From Lactobacillus sp. PV012 (lineage in GTDB: Bacteria > Bacillota > Bacilli > Lactobacillales > Lactobacillaceae), in NCBI RefSeq assembly GCF_014522325.1, contig NZ_CP041983.1, positions 1,459,860 through 1,523,859 of the forward strand: a stretch of DNA of 64,000 nucleotides, given 5' to 3'. A program made the position numbers and the translations under genes. Below the pieces are notes generated by a model that had not been told where the DNA came from, ran no database searches, and saw nothing but the letters and a program-made list of their open reading frames with translations. Shown here piece after piece: positions 26,354 to 35,540 of this stretch (position 1 is its first letter; every line of letters starts with the position of its first letter).

Positions 26354-28104
26354 CTAGAAAATACTAAAACATAATTTGTCAGTTGCGTCGCATAGCTATT
26401 TGCTTGATTAAATTTTTTAATAGTTTGTCTAGTTTTTTCAATGTCATCTGTAATTATTCCATTTACATGGTAGTACATCATCTTTTTCATAATCTTAGAA
26501 TTATTTACTGTCCAAGCATAAACAACTTTCTTCTGTAAATGCGCCTGCCAAACAAAGCTATTATTCAAAGTGGAGTATTCCATGGCATAGCCATCAGCTA
26601 AACTATGAGGGTAAGTAAAATTATAAGGCTGGATATAGATTAAAAATAATCTTGGATTAAGCTGATGTAGCTCTTCAATTACATGGTAATCAAGCGACTG
26701 AACTTGATAATTTTTACTCAAAATTAATTTTCCATATTTTTTATTAAATCGCTTTAACATCCCTGAAGAATCCTTTGGGGTTGTTTTTATTTCAAGCAAA
26801 AGTTTCTGATGCAATTTTTGCGCTTCTTTTATATACTCATCAAAACTAGCAATTTTCCCCTGATAACCATTTTCTGTAATTGTTATCTTTTGTAATTGAC
26901 GCAAAGTTAAATCATGGGGAGATAAATTTTTACCTGCTAATTTTTTTAAATTTTCATCATGCAGTACTACAAACTTTTTATCAGCAGTTTCATGAAGATC
27001 AATTTCAACATAATCAGGTTTTAACGAGGATGTTTTCTTTAAAGCGGTTATCGTATTTTGGATGCCATTTTTATCACTAACCCCTCGATGTGAAATAATC
27101 AATGGCTTCTCAAACTTGATTTCTCTAAGATAAAAACTATTGTTCAAAAAAATTAATCCTGCTTCTACTAGTAAAAGGGCTCCTAAAAAGTATTTCCTAT
27201 TACGCTGAAAACTAACTTTTCTACTATCTTTTTTCTCGTTATCTGTTTTATTCAACAACATCAAACTGCTCACGACAAAACTATAGCTAATTCCCACAAA
27301 GGCGATCATCTGAATTAATACTAAATTAACCTGTGCAAATCCAAAGGAAAAATTTCTTGGCAATAAGTCTACTCCAGTTTGAAAGGCAATGATTGCTCCA
27401 TAGCCAATTGCCGTAGTAATACCAGCAAATATTTCTATTAAAAATAATTGCTTAATTATTCTTAACCCATTTTTTCTCCTAGTCCATTCCCAGCTTTTTT
27501 TACGTGCTTCTTTTGCAGATAAATTCTTATTAATCATTAACGGCAGAATAAAAATACTGCGAAATCCCAAATATAAAATTAGTAAATAGCTGCTTACTAA
27601 AAGCATAAAAAGTATCCCATTTCTTGTCATATAATCCATAATAAATTGTGGTAAATGGATCTTTGCCAATAATGGCGTCCGATAGACAAGATCTGCAAAT
27701 GGAACAATTAAGAGAAAATAGATTATCAAATAAACCAAAGAACTTATTTTTACTTTTGTAAGTACTCCTTTAGTTCGAAAAATAGTTTTCCTTAGTCTAA
27801 ACCCCTGTTTATTAATTTCCTCTATTCCTATCATCAAATAACTAAATTCACCATAAATTACAATAATTATTGCTACCAATTCTACCAGCAATAATAAACA
27901 CACCAAGGGATGAGTAGTTAACAAGATAACAATATTTTGATAAGAAATGAAGGGAACTTTTCCCGCTTGTAAAATAAATGTTGTTAAGAATCGAAAAAAT
28001 GGAATTAGGATTAACTCTAAAAATAGACTCACACTCAACAATAGACCAATATACTGCCAAAAATTTTGAAAAAATTTCCTAGTCCATAATTTTACTTCTT
28101 TCAA
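26350..28104 (-). CDS. Membrane-anchored glycerophosphodiester phosphodiesterase
   Basis: 584-residue two-part protein. Residues 1-330 hold about eight membrane segments of the type seen in Firmicute GlpQ-like membrane enzymes. Residues 335-570 are the GDPD domain: ISHRGVSDKNGIQNT (catalytic His and Arg), VEIDLHETAD and VVLHDENL (metal ligands and second His), ending DGIITDD. The enzyme cleaves glycerophosphodiesters or the polyglycerol-phosphate of lipoteichoic acid. The catalytic part probably faces outward, which is inference. It is 3 bases downstream of the DUF4931 gene, suggesting cotranscription. Confidence 0.88.
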   Translation of the reverse strand: MKEVKLWTRKFFQNFWQYIGLLLSVSLFLELILIPFFRFLTTFILQAGKVPFISYQNIVILLTTHPLVCLLLLVELVAIIIVIYGEFSYLMIGIEEINKQGFRLRKTIFRTKGVLTKVKISSLVYLIIYFLLIVPFADLVYRTPLLAKIHLPQFIMDYMTRNGILFMLLVSSYLLILYLGFRSIFILPLMINKNLSAKEARKKSWEWTRRKNGLRIIKQLFLIEIFAGITTAIGYGAIIAFQTGVDLLPRNFSFGFAQVNLVLIQMIAFVGISYSFVVSSLMLLNKTDNEKKDSRKVSFQRNRKYFLGALLLVEAGLIFLNNSFYLREIKFEKPLIISHRGVSDKNGIQNTITALKKTSSLKPDYVEIDLHETADKKFVVLHDENLKKLAGKNLSPHDLTLRQLQKITITENGYQGKIASFDEYIKEAQKLHQKLLLEIKTTPKDSSGMLKRFNKKYGKLILSKNYQVQSLDYHVIEELHQLNPRLFLIYIQPYNFTYPHSLADGYAMEYSTLNNSFVWQAHLQKKVVYAWTVNNSKIMKKMMYYHVNGIITDDIEKTRQTIKKFNQANSYATQLTNYVLVFSS

Positions 28105-28107
28105 TTT

Positions 28108-28899
28108 TTATTCACCCATTTTTTCTAATGCAAATTCATTTAATTTTTTAACTTCTTGTTTTAAAGTCTCATTATCATTACATTGAGAAAGTTTATAGCC
28201 TACAAAATAAGGTGAGGCATAGAAACGTGGAATTATTTTACAGCAGAATCCTTCACCTTCAAAGCGTGGATAGAAAAAGAGATTATAAGAATCTGTTCGT
28301 CCGTTATACATTTTTTCTAGGACATATTGCGCACTGATTTGGATCCAATCAGCCCACAGATCAGTTTCCCCATTATCTAAAATATTTACATTAATCTCTT
28401 GATAACCTTGAATTGGGTGCGTAGAAAAATTCACTTCAATATTTTCTTTTTTCAATACTGTAATGCCTTCAAAATTATTAGCCTGAATATATTTATATCC
28501 ATCTTCTTTTTCTAAGCCGACAATTTGCATATGGGGGTGAATTAAGGAGCCACTAGATTTAGGACCATAATTTTTATACCATAATACACTTTGAAACCGT
28601 TCAGTCTTTTCTGTTTCCCAATAACAATCGCGTGCAAAAGCAATTAACTTTCTATTTTTATTTTTATCATAAGTCGTTATATCGCCATTATGATCATCTG
28701 ATTCTATTAATACAGTTTGTAAAGTATCAGTCAAAGTAGGATAACGATTGTGGAGCCAAATCATTTCTTCTTTTTGCTTATAAATATCCGTCAAGTGCTC
28801 CACGTCACAAAATGGACAAACGTTGTTCTTGTCCTTTCTAAATGTCGATGGTTTATTTTTGGCAATTTTTAATTTAAAAATTAGAGGATTATTTTTCAT
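28108..28899 (-). CDS. DUF4931 / GalT-like protein of the HIT superfamily
   Basis: 263-residue protein resembling galactose-1-phosphate uridylyltransferases in layout but distinct from GalT. Seen: an N-terminal CPFC zinc knuckle, IWLHNRYPTLTDTLQTVLIES, and SSGSLIHPHMQIVGL with the HPHMQ motif that in GalT-like enzymes carries the catalytic His. Nucleotidyl transfer or hydrolysis is therefore likely, the substrate is unknown. Start 28899 has AAGGA upstream at seven bases. It precedes the glycerophosphodiesterase gene by 3 bases. Confidence 0.72.
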   Translation of the reverse strand: MKNNPLIFKLKIAKNKPSTFRKDKNNVCPFCDVEHLTDIYKQKEEMIWLHNRYPTLTDTLQTVLIESDDHNGDITTYDKNKNRKLIAFARDCYWETEKTERFQSVLWYKNYGPKSSGSLIHPHMQIVGLEKEDGYKYIQANNFEGITVLKKENIEVNFSTHPIQGYQEINVNILDNGETDLWADWIQISAQYVLEKMYNGRTDSYNLFFYPRFEGEGFCCKIIPRFYASPYFVGYKLSQCNDNETLKQEVKKLNEFALEKMGE

Positions 28900-28947
28900 A
28901 ATTTTCCTTTCAAACAAAAAGTAGATAGTTTCCTATCCACTTATTAC

Positions 28948-29817
28948 TTAATTAGCAAATTTATCTTGTGTCTTACTACGAAAAAGTGCAATCACAAATA
29001 CTAAAATTCCGCATCCAATTGCAATGTAGGCCATGTATCCAACGCTGAAAGCTTGATGAACCTGCGCCTGGTTAAGTTGGTTATTTGCTGCAAAAACATT
29101 TGCCCAATGATAAATTAAAAAAGGTGTTAATGCAAAACAAATCATTGAAATTGCTGAACTAATCAATAACGCTCTTCTCGAATATGGTTCTCTAAAAAAT
29201 TGTGCTAAAACACAAATAGCTGGTGCTACCATCAATACAAACATCCAAATCATAATTGCGCGGCCACCCGGATCATTCATAAACTGAGCACTATTTGTTG
29301 CATAACGGTAAGTTCCCCAAAGCGATCCACCTAGTAGTTGATTTAATGTTGAAAGAATGTTTGCCCCCTGAGCAGCATAAGCATTATTTGTTCGAGCTGC
29401 TGCTCCCTGAATTAAGTTCAAAGAATCTTGTGAGCCAATAACTTGAAAATTAATAGTTATTACTTGGCGCATATATGTGGCTAAAAACATTAATAATGAG
29501 CCACCCAACTGAAGTGCTTTTAATAAATTTAGTGTTCTTGACCCACCTAATTTAAATTCAAGACTAAAAATTCTCTGCGGATGTTTACTGAGTACAATAA
29601 TCAAAATCCCAACAATAAATAAAACTCCTAAAATCGCTAACCCAAACCACCACTTTGCCATTATAAATAAAAGCGCCAATACAATGAACGCAACTGTTAC
29701 ATAAGGTCGATCTAAGCAAATATCCCAAATATTTAACTTACCTTGACGCTCTACTTGCTTGCGATATTCTTCTCTGGTAGGGATTTTTTTAGAATGCGGA
29801 GTTTTTGAATTTGCCAT
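28948..29817 (-). CDS. Multi-pass membrane protein of unknown function
   Basis: 289-residue protein with about six hydrophobic segments: two at 40-85, one at 110-130, one at 190-210, one at 220-245 and one at 260-285. The N-terminus is hydrophilic and basic. A long soluble loop lies between about 130 and 185 (QVIGSQDSLNLIQGAAARTNNAYAAQG). No motif is recognised. ATG 29817 is chosen over GTG 29829 because of GTGAG at seven bases. It stands 48 bases upstream of the DUF4931 gene on the same strand. Confidence 0.7.
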   Translation of the reverse strand: MANSKTPHSKKIPTREEYRKQVERQGKLNIWDICLDRPYVTVAFIVLALLFIMAKWWFGLAILGVLFIVGILIIVLSKHPQRIFSLEFKLGGSRTLNLLKALQLGGSLLMFLATYMRQVITINFQVIGSQDSLNLIQGAAARTNNAYAAQGANILSTLNQLLGGSLWGTYRYATNSAQFMNDPGGRAIMIWMFVLMVAPAICVLAQFFREPYSRRALLISSAISMICFALTPFLIYHWANVFAANNQLNQAQVHQAFSVGYMAYIAIGCGILVFVIALFRSKTQDKFAN

Positions 29818-29938
29818 GTTCTTACTCACTTTCTGATTTCTTTCGTCTTTATCTTAGCAAACTCCATACCAATAGACTATTACAAAAGTTAAAAATTTGT
29901 GTAATTTTTTGTGATAAAATAATCACCGAATATTATTA

Positions 29939-31180
29939 ATGAATATTGGAAGTGACTCTTTGAATAATACAGATTCTGTAAAACTACCAACTGGCTGGCA
30001 TAAAACTTTTATTACCTTATGGGCCGGGTGTTTTATTACTGGTCTAGGGTATTCGATGACTATGCCATTTATTTCACTTTTTATGGAACAACTTGGCAAT
30101 TATAGTAAATTTCAAATTAACCTTTATTCTGGTTTAGCATTCGCAATGACTTTTATTGCCCAAGCCATTATCTCACCTTATTGGGGAAATTTAGCTGACC
30201 GGAAAGGACGTAAGCTAATGTGTATGCGAGCAGCTGGGGTAATGAGCTTGACCATTTTTATTACTGGATTAGCCCAAAGCGCTATTTTTATCATTTGTAT
30301 GCGTTTTTTACAAGGGCTATTTTCCGGCTACATTAATAATGCAACTGCCCTAATGGCTGGTGAAACACCTCATCAACGTAGTGGCTGGGTAATGAGTCAA
30401 ATGATGACTGCAGGAACTGCTGGTAATTTAGTCGGTCCATTACTAGGAGGGGCTCTTTCTAGTGCCTTTGGATACCGTATTCCTTTCTTTATTACTGGAG
30501 GATTAATGTTTATGGTATTTTTAGGAACCTTGCTTTTAACTAAAGAAGACTTCACTCCAATTCCAGCTAAAAAGATGAAGCCAATGAAGAACATTATGCA
30601 AGAGCTACCTGATCTACGCTTAATTATCATTATGTTCATTACCACTATGATTGTTCAATCTTCCACTATGTCAATTGATCCAATCGTTTCCCTCTATGTA
30701 AAATCTTTGATGCCACATAGTCATAGTGTTGCACTAGTCGCCGGAATTGTTGCAGCTACTCCAGGACTCGGAACAATGCTAGCTGCTTCGAAAATTGGCC
30801 ACCTGATGGATAATGTGGGAGCAAAAAAGGTGTTACGGTGGGGATTGTTAGTAGCTACTATTCTTTTTATTCCCATGACTTTGATTGCCAACGCTTGGTC
30901 CCTAGCTTTTTGGCGTTTCTTACTGGGGATTGCAAGTGCTGCCTTGCTTCCCGCTGCTCAAACTATTCTTACTTTAAACGTTCCACCTGAAGCCTTTGGT
31001 AGAATCTTTTCTTATAACCAGTCCTTTCAAGCAATTGGATCTGTTCTAGGATCATTACTTGGCTCATTAATTTCAGGTATTTTTACTTATCAATGGGTTT
31101 TTGCAGCTACTGGCGCTATCTTATTAGTAAACCTAATTATTGTTTTATTTGATAGAAGAAAAAACATTATAAAAGACTAG
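29939..31180 (+). CDS. MFS multidrug transporter (MdtG/PmrA-like)
   Basis: 413-residue major facilitator with twelve membrane helices. The cytosolic loop 2-3 motif is GNLADRKGRKLM (motif A) and helix 5 has GTAGNLVGPLLGGALS (antiporter motif C), marking it as a drug:H+ antiporter. The substrate is not predictable. ATG 29939 has no ribosome binding site; a TTG codon at 29960, in frame and seven bases after GGAAG, may be the true start, which would remove seven residues. Monocistronic with a terminator. Confidence 0.9.
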   Translation: MNIGSDSLNNTDSVKLPTGWHKTFITLWAGCFITGLGYSMTMPFISLFMEQLGNYSKFQINLYSGLAFAMTFIAQAIISPYWGNLADRKGRKLMCMRAAGVMSLTIFITGLAQSAIFIICMRFLQGLFSGYINNATALMAGETPHQRSGWVMSQMMTAGTAGNLVGPLLGGALSSAFGYRIPFFITGGLMFMVFLGTLLLTKEDFTPIPAKKMKPMKNIMQELPDLRLIIIMFITTMIVQSSTMSIDPIVSLYVKSLMPHSHSVALVAGIVAATPGLGTMLAASKIGHLMDNVGAKKVLRWGLLVATILFIPMTLIANAWSLAFWRFLLGIASAALLPAAQTILTLNVPPEAFGRIFSYNQSFQAIGSVLGSLLGSLISGIFTYQWVFAATGAILLVNLIIVLFDRRKNIIKD

Positions 31181-31204
31181 AACATTGGCTGTTCTAGTCT
31201 TTTG
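31171..31204. terminator. Terminator after the MFS gene
   Basis: AAAAGACTAGAAC and GTTCTAGTCTTTT form a perfect stem with a seven-base loop, between converging genes. Confidence 0.92.
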
Positions 31205-31206
31205 CT

Positions 31207-31692
31207 TTACTTTTTCACCTTAATTACAAATCCATTTGATAAAAGTTGGCCAACCAAATAATTTTGTCCAATATCAACTTGTTTTTCCAAACCGATTGCT
31301 CCTCTTGTTGGATTAAAGTAGCTATCTAATACTTTAGTTTCGCCAATTCTTTTTACCACTATTAGTTCACGTTCAGGGCCCGTGATCTTCACTCTTCCAG
31401 TAGTAAATAGTTCTTTGTGATCATCAATATACTGATTTAATCCTCTTACCCTTATCATTAAGTCTTCGGATAAGTCTTTTCCTTCATACTTTGTCCCATC
31501 AACGACTGCAATAAAGGCCAAAATTAAGAATTTTCTTTGCTCATCTTTGAATTTATCCAATAACTTGCTAATTTCCTCTTGGGATTCTTTACCAAAAGCT
31601 TCTTGACTTTGATTTAGAAAATCAACAAATTCTTTAGTATCAATTTTTCTATCGACACAATACTCTGTGAGCCCTTCAATTAATTCATGCAT
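31207..31692 (-). CDS. Hypothetical cytosolic protein
   Basis: 161 residues, acidic in the first half (MHELIEGLTEYCVDRKIDTKEFVDFL, mostly helical) and beta-rich in the second (GRVKITGPERELIVVKRIGE, DIGQNYLVGQLLSNGFVIKVKK). No signal peptide, membrane segment or recognised motif. Transcribed from its own promoter region, ending beside the MFS terminator. Function unknown. Confidence 0.6.
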   Translation of the reverse strand: MHELIEGLTEYCVDRKIDTKEFVDFLNQSQEAFGKESQEEISKLLDKFKDEQRKFLILAFIAVVDGTKYEGKDLSEDLMIRVRGLNQYIDDHKELFTTGRVKITGPERELIVVKRIGETKVLDSYFNPTRGAIGLEKQVDIGQNYLVGQLLSNGFVIKVKK

Positions 31693-31838
31693 TCATTTTT
31701 TCCTCTACATAACAACTTACCTTCTATTTTTAATTTATTTTGTCTTACTTCCTTGCACATTTCAATTTTTTACTAGTTTAGTAAATAAAATGTTTACTTA
31801 ATAATATCAATAGTTACTTCCTTCTCAAAAGCTATCTT

Positions 31839-31878
31839 AAAAAATATCCCACAGTCGTTCCAACCGTGAGATATTTTT
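31839..31878 (-). terminator. Terminator after scrA
   Basis: AAAAAATATC and GATATTTTT arms with an inner imperfect CACAG/CGTG pairing. It ends at the scrA stop codon on the minus strand. Confidence 0.8.
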
Positions 31879-31880
31879 AA

Positions 31881-33839
31881 TTAGTTAATTATTCTTTTTG
31901 TAACAGCGATTAAATCATCACCATGATTCTTATTTTCACCGTCAATCTTTTGAACATTTGCATAACTTGGAGTGTTCGTAATAACTACCATTACAGTTGG
32001 ATCGTAACCAGCGTCAATTACACCTTGTACATCCACTGTTCCTAAGACATCACCTTTTTCAACATGTTGTCCTTGTTTTACCTTGCTGGTAAAGTTCTTA
32101 CCCTTCAAGTTAACTGTATCAATACCAATATGAATTAAAACTTCTGCACCTTCGTCAGACTTAATTCCATAAGCATGTTTAGTTTCATAAGCAACTGTAA
32201 TTTCACCAGAAACTGGGGAATATACTGTACCTTCACTTGGAACAATTGCAGCACCTTTACCCATAGCTTCAGTTGAAAATACTGGATCATTAACTTCTGT
32301 TAAACTCTTTGCTTCACCAGAAACTGGAGCTGCTATAATTTCATCATGTAATTCTTTGTTTTCTTTGATAATCTTTTCTGCTTCCTGTTGTTGTTCAACA
32401 GCTTCGCCTGCAGAAACAACTTCTTGTTTTGGATTTACCAAAGCCATATGACTACGTCCGTATACATAAGTTACAGCAAATGCTACTACAAAGCTGATTA
32501 GTTCAGCTACCAGGTACATTGGAATTGAATGTGCATTAATTGATAAAAATCCAAGCAAACCTGCAGAACCTAAGGATACTGAAATAACTTTCATAATTCC
32601 TGCAAAAGCTGCCCCAACTGCAGATCCCACTAAAGCGCAGAAAAATGGGAATTTAAGTTTTAAGTTAACACCAAATAGTGCTGGTTCAGTAATTCCAAGT
32701 AAAGCTGAAATTCCTGATGATGATGCTAAACTTTTCATCTTATCATTTTTAGTTAATGACCAAACTGCAAATGTTGCAGCACCTTGAGCAATATTAGCCA
32801 TTGAGGCAACTACAAAGATAAAGTCACCTGCACCTTGACCATTTCTAAAGGCAGTAATCAATTGAGTTTCAAATGCTGGGAAACTTTGATGAAGTCCAGT
32901 CATCACAATTGGTGAGTACAAAGCACCAAAAATTCCCATACCTACAAATCCTAAAGTATTGTAGAGCCAAACCAGACCATAAGTTATCCAGTTAGATACT
33001 TCACGAAAGACAGGTCCAATAATTATAAATGTTAAGAATCCTGTAATGAATACAGAAAGAAGTGGCGTAAAGGTAAAGTCCACCGCTTGTGGTAAATGTT
33101 TGTGGAAGAATTTTTCTAAAATTGCTAAAACCCATACTGCTACTAAAACTGGAATAACTTGGTAGTAGTAATTAGTTTGGGAAACATGGAGACCAAATAA
33201 ATTCCAAAAATGTCCTCCTTTTGTTCCAACATCTACTAAATTTGGAGATGTCATCATCATACCCACAGCAGCACCCAAATATTGATTTGCTCCAAAACGT
33301 TTAGCAGCGGAAATACCTACTAAAACTGGCATAAAAATAAATGGAGCTGCAGACATGATTTGAATCATTTCAGAAGCACCAGCAATTTGTGGCACCATTT
33401 GGATAACTGATTTCGGACCAAATAATCCTGGTGAAGTTAAAAAGTTATTTAAAGCCATTAACAAACCAGCTGCAACTAGTGCTGGAATGATTGGTACAAA
33501 AATATCAGATAAAAGTTTAATAAATGACATTATCGGATTAAACTTTTGATTCTTTTCAGCTACCTTCTTTAGATCATCTGTAGATAATGGAGATAACCCT
33601 GTCATTTTAATTAATTCATCATAAACGTTATTTACATCCCCAGGACCAATAATAACTTGGAACTGACCATTAGTTTTAAAAGTTCCTTTGATATCAGGAT
33701 CTGCATCAAGCATTTTAACATCAACTTTACTGTCATCTTTTAAAACTAATCGCAAACGGGTTGCACAGTGAGCAGCTGCGACTAAATTGTCTCTTCCAAC
33801 AGCTTTAATCACAACTTCAGCAACTTTTTTGTGATCCAT
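31881..33839 (-). CDS. scrA: Sucrose-specific PTS transporter EIIBCA
   Basis: 652-residue fused PTS permease that imports and phosphorylates sucrose to sucrose-6-phosphate. EIIB is first, with phosphocysteine Cys25 in [16 protein letters not shown] (about 100-470) has about ten helices including [14 protein letters not shown] (about 500-652) has phosphohistidine His570 in [14 protein letters not shown]. Start 33839 has AGGAGG nine bases upstream. It is divergent from scrB and shares a 225-base control region with two operators and two cre-like boxes. Sucrose rather than trehalose is inferred from the adjacent sucrose-6-phosphate hydrolase. Confidence 0.93.
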   Translation of the reverse strand: MDHKKVAEVVIKAVGRDNLVAAAHCATRLRLVLKDDSKVDVKMLDADPDIKGTFKTNGQFQVIIGPGDVNNVYDELIKMTGLSPLSTDDLKKVAEKNQKFNPIMSFIKLLSDIFVPIIPALVAAGLLMALNNFLTSPGLFGPKSVIQMVPQIAGASEMIQIMSAAPFIFMPVLVGISAAKRFGANQYLGAAVGMMMTSPNLVDVGTKGGHFWNLFGLHVSQTNYYYQVIPVLVAVWVLAILEKFFHKHLPQAVDFTFTPLLSVFITGFLTFIIIGPVFREVSNWITYGLVWLYNTLGFVGMGIFGALYSPIVMTGLHQSFPAFETQLITAFRNGQGAGDFIFVVASMANIAQGAATFAVWSLTKNDKMKSLASSSGISALLGITEPALFGVNLKLKFPFFCALVGSAVGAAFAGIMKVISVSLGSAGLLGFLSINAHSIPMYLVAELISFVVAFAVTYVYGRSHMALVNPKQEVVSAGEAVEQQQEAEKIIKENKELHDEIIAAPVSGEAKSLTEVNDPVFSTEAMGKGAAIVPSEGTVYSPVSGEITVAYETKHAYGIKSDEGAEVLIHIGIDTVNLKGKNFTSKVKQGQHVEKGDVLGTVDVQGVIDAGYDPTVMVVITNTPSYANVQKIDGENKNHGDDLIAVTKRIIN

Positions 33840-33860
33840 AGTGTTGTTCCTCCTCATTTT

Positions 33861-33874
33861 TGAAAGCGTTTTAT
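33861..33874. promoter_or_regulatory. cre-like site downstream of the scrA -10
   Basis: TGAAAGCGTTTTAT matches the CcpA cre consensus TGWAANCGNTNWCA at all but the last two positions and lies between the scrA -10 and its ribosome binding site. Confidence 0.45.
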
Positions 33875-33883
33875 ATTACATCT

Positions 33884-33914
33884 ATTATATTAGCGCTTTC
33901 AAAAAATATGTCAA
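33884..33914 (-). promoter_or_regulatory. scrA promoter
   Basis: On the minus strand TTGACA (33909-33914) is followed by TATAAT (33884-33889) at 19 bases or TAATAT (33887-33892) at 16. The -35 box is embedded in an operator palindrome. Confidence 0.65.
33888..33901. promoter_or_regulatory. cre-like site in the scrA promoter
   Basis: Read on the minus strand, TGAAAGCGCTAATA fits the cre consensus at 13 of 14 positions; it lies between and overlaps the -10 and -35 boxes of scrA. Confidence 0.5.
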
Positions 33915-33924
33915 GCGTTTGACA
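33909..33924. promoter_or_regulatory. ScrR operator O1 (scrA side)
   Basis: TGTCAAGCGTTTGACA is a nearly perfect CG-centred 16-base palindrome of the LacI-family type, overlapping the scrA -35. Confidence 0.6.
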
Positions 33925-33974
33925 GAAAAAATATTTTATTTTTTCTTACTTATTCTTTAACAAGCTCACTCATC

Positions 33975-33990
33975 AGTTCAACGTTTGACA
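33975..33990. promoter_or_regulatory. ScrR operator O2 (scrB side)
   Basis: AGTTCAACGTTTGACA resembles O1 (identical right half CGTTTGACA) and contains the scrB -35 TTGACA. Confidence 0.55.
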
Positions 33991-34013
33991 TCTGATAGTA
34001 TTTACCTTAAACT
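33985..34013 (+). promoter_or_regulatory. scrB promoter
   Basis: TTGACA (33985-33990), 17 bases, TAAACT (34008-34013), about 50 bases before the scrB start. A further AAACG-AATG-CGTTT inverted repeat follows at 34025-34038. Confidence 0.6.
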
Positions 34014-34064
34014 TGCTTATATCAAAACGAATGCGTTTACATTTTAAGATTAAGGTGATAATTT

Positions 34065-35531
34065 ATGGAATGGTCTCGAGAAAAAAGATATACTCCCTAC
34101 AATAAATGGGATGCAGAAACTTTACTAAAGTTGCAAACACAAGCAGCAACTTCCCCTTATCAAATGCACTATCATGTGCACCCTCTTTCAGGATTAATGA
34201 ATGATCCAAATGGATTTTCTTATTTTAACGGTGAATATCACTTATTTACTCAATCTTACCCATTTGGACCAGTTCATGGCTTAAAATCTTGGGCACAATT
34301 CGCCTCAGATGACTTAGTGCACTGGCACTATTTAGGCCAAGCTATCTTTCCAGATAGCGATTTAGATAATGCAGGTGCATATTCTGGCTCTGCTTTAGAA
34401 AATGATGGTAAGCTTTTACTAATGTATACAGGTAATCATCGCGATCCTGACTGGACACGGATCCCTTATCAAATCATTGCAGAAATGGACGAAAATGAAA
34501 ATATCACTAAACCTGCTAAACCTGCCATTCTGCCCCCTGATCATGTTAGTGAACACTTCCGTGATCCTCAACTAATTAAACATGATGGAACTTACTTTGT
34601 ATTAATCGGGGCACAAGATAAATTAACCAAAGAAGGTAAAATTGATATTTTCAAATCTAAAGATCTAGAAAACTGGCAAGAAGTTGGCTATCTTGATTTT
34701 TCCAAACAAAAAATGGGGTATATGATTGAATGCCCTAATATTATTTGGGTAAACAAGAAACCTGTCTTAATTTTTTGTCCTCAAGGATTAGAAAAAAATA
34801 TATCAAATTATAGTAATATTTACCCCAATATGTATTTAATTGGTGACAAGGTTGATTTAAACACAGGTAGTTTTTCTACTACACACTCATTACTTAATTT
34901 TGATGATGGTTTTGATGTTTATGCAACGCAAGCTTTTAATGCTCCTGACGGAGAAGCTTACGCTATTGGATGGGTTGGACTTCCTGATTTATCTTATCCA
35001 ACTGATAAAGAAAACTGGGCAGATGTCTATACTCAAGTTCGGCGTCTTGAAATTAAAGATAATCATTTATACCAACATCCAGTAGATTCAATCAAAGAAC
35101 TCCGCTATCAAGAAAAGGAAATAGTTAATACTCCAATTATTTCCGATAAAAGTGGACGCCAATATGAATTAAAGTTACACATTGATGCAGATCAAGCCTC
35201 TACTTTATTTTTAAATGCTGATGATAAATTAGAACATGGCTTGAAAATTACTTTTAATACAAGAAAAAATGCTAGCTTAACTGTTGACCGTGGTCAATTA
35301 AAAGAAGCTGTCAACCCTGAATATGGCACTGAAAGATCCATTCACTTGCCAGGTAATCAAGCCTTGGATCTAGATATTTTTGTTGATGGCTCTTTAGCAG
35401 AAATTTTTGTTAATGATGGCCGGCACGTCTTAACCTTGCGCTTTTTCGCTGATAAAAAGGACCAAAAAATTGCGTTTTCTGAAACTATCAAATACACAGG
35501 CCAACTTTGGAAGATGCATTCAATTCTTTAG
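34065..35531 (+). CDS. scrB: Sucrose-6-phosphate hydrolase (GH32)
   Basis: 488-residue cytosolic hydrolase that splits sucrose-6-phosphate to glucose-6-phosphate and fructose. GH32 motifs are intact: nucleophile Asp in HPLSGLMNDPNGFSYFNGEYHLF, FRDPQ with the transition-state Asp, and IECPNIIW with the acid/base Glu. A five-blade propeller is followed by the C-terminal beta-sandwich ending in DGSLAEIFVNDGRHVLTLRFF. AAGGTG precedes ATG. scrR follows directly and would be cotranscribed. Confidence 0.95.
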   Translation: MEWSREKRYTPYNKWDAETLLKLQTQAATSPYQMHYHVHPLSGLMNDPNGFSYFNGEYHLFTQSYPFGPVHGLKSWAQFASDDLVHWHYLGQAIFPDSDLDNAGAYSGSALENDGKLLLMYTGNHRDPDWTRIPYQIIAEMDENENITKPAKPAILPPDHVSEHFRDPQLIKHDGTYFVLIGAQDKLTKEGKIDIFKSKDLENWQEVGYLDFSKQKMGYMIECPNIIWVNKKPVLIFCPQGLEKNISNYSNIYPNMYLIGDKVDLNTGSFSTTHSLLNFDDGFDVYATQAFNAPDGEAYAIGWVGLPDLSYPTDKENWADVYTQVRRLEIKDNHLYQHPVDSIKELRYQEKEIVNTPIISDKSGRQYELKLHIDADQASTLFLNADDKLEHGLKITFNTRKNASLTVDRGQLKEAVNPEYGTERSIHLPGNQALDLDIFVDGSLAEIFVNDGRHVLTLRFFADKKDQKIAFSETIKYTGQLWKMHSIL

Positions 35532-35540
35532 GTGAAAATT

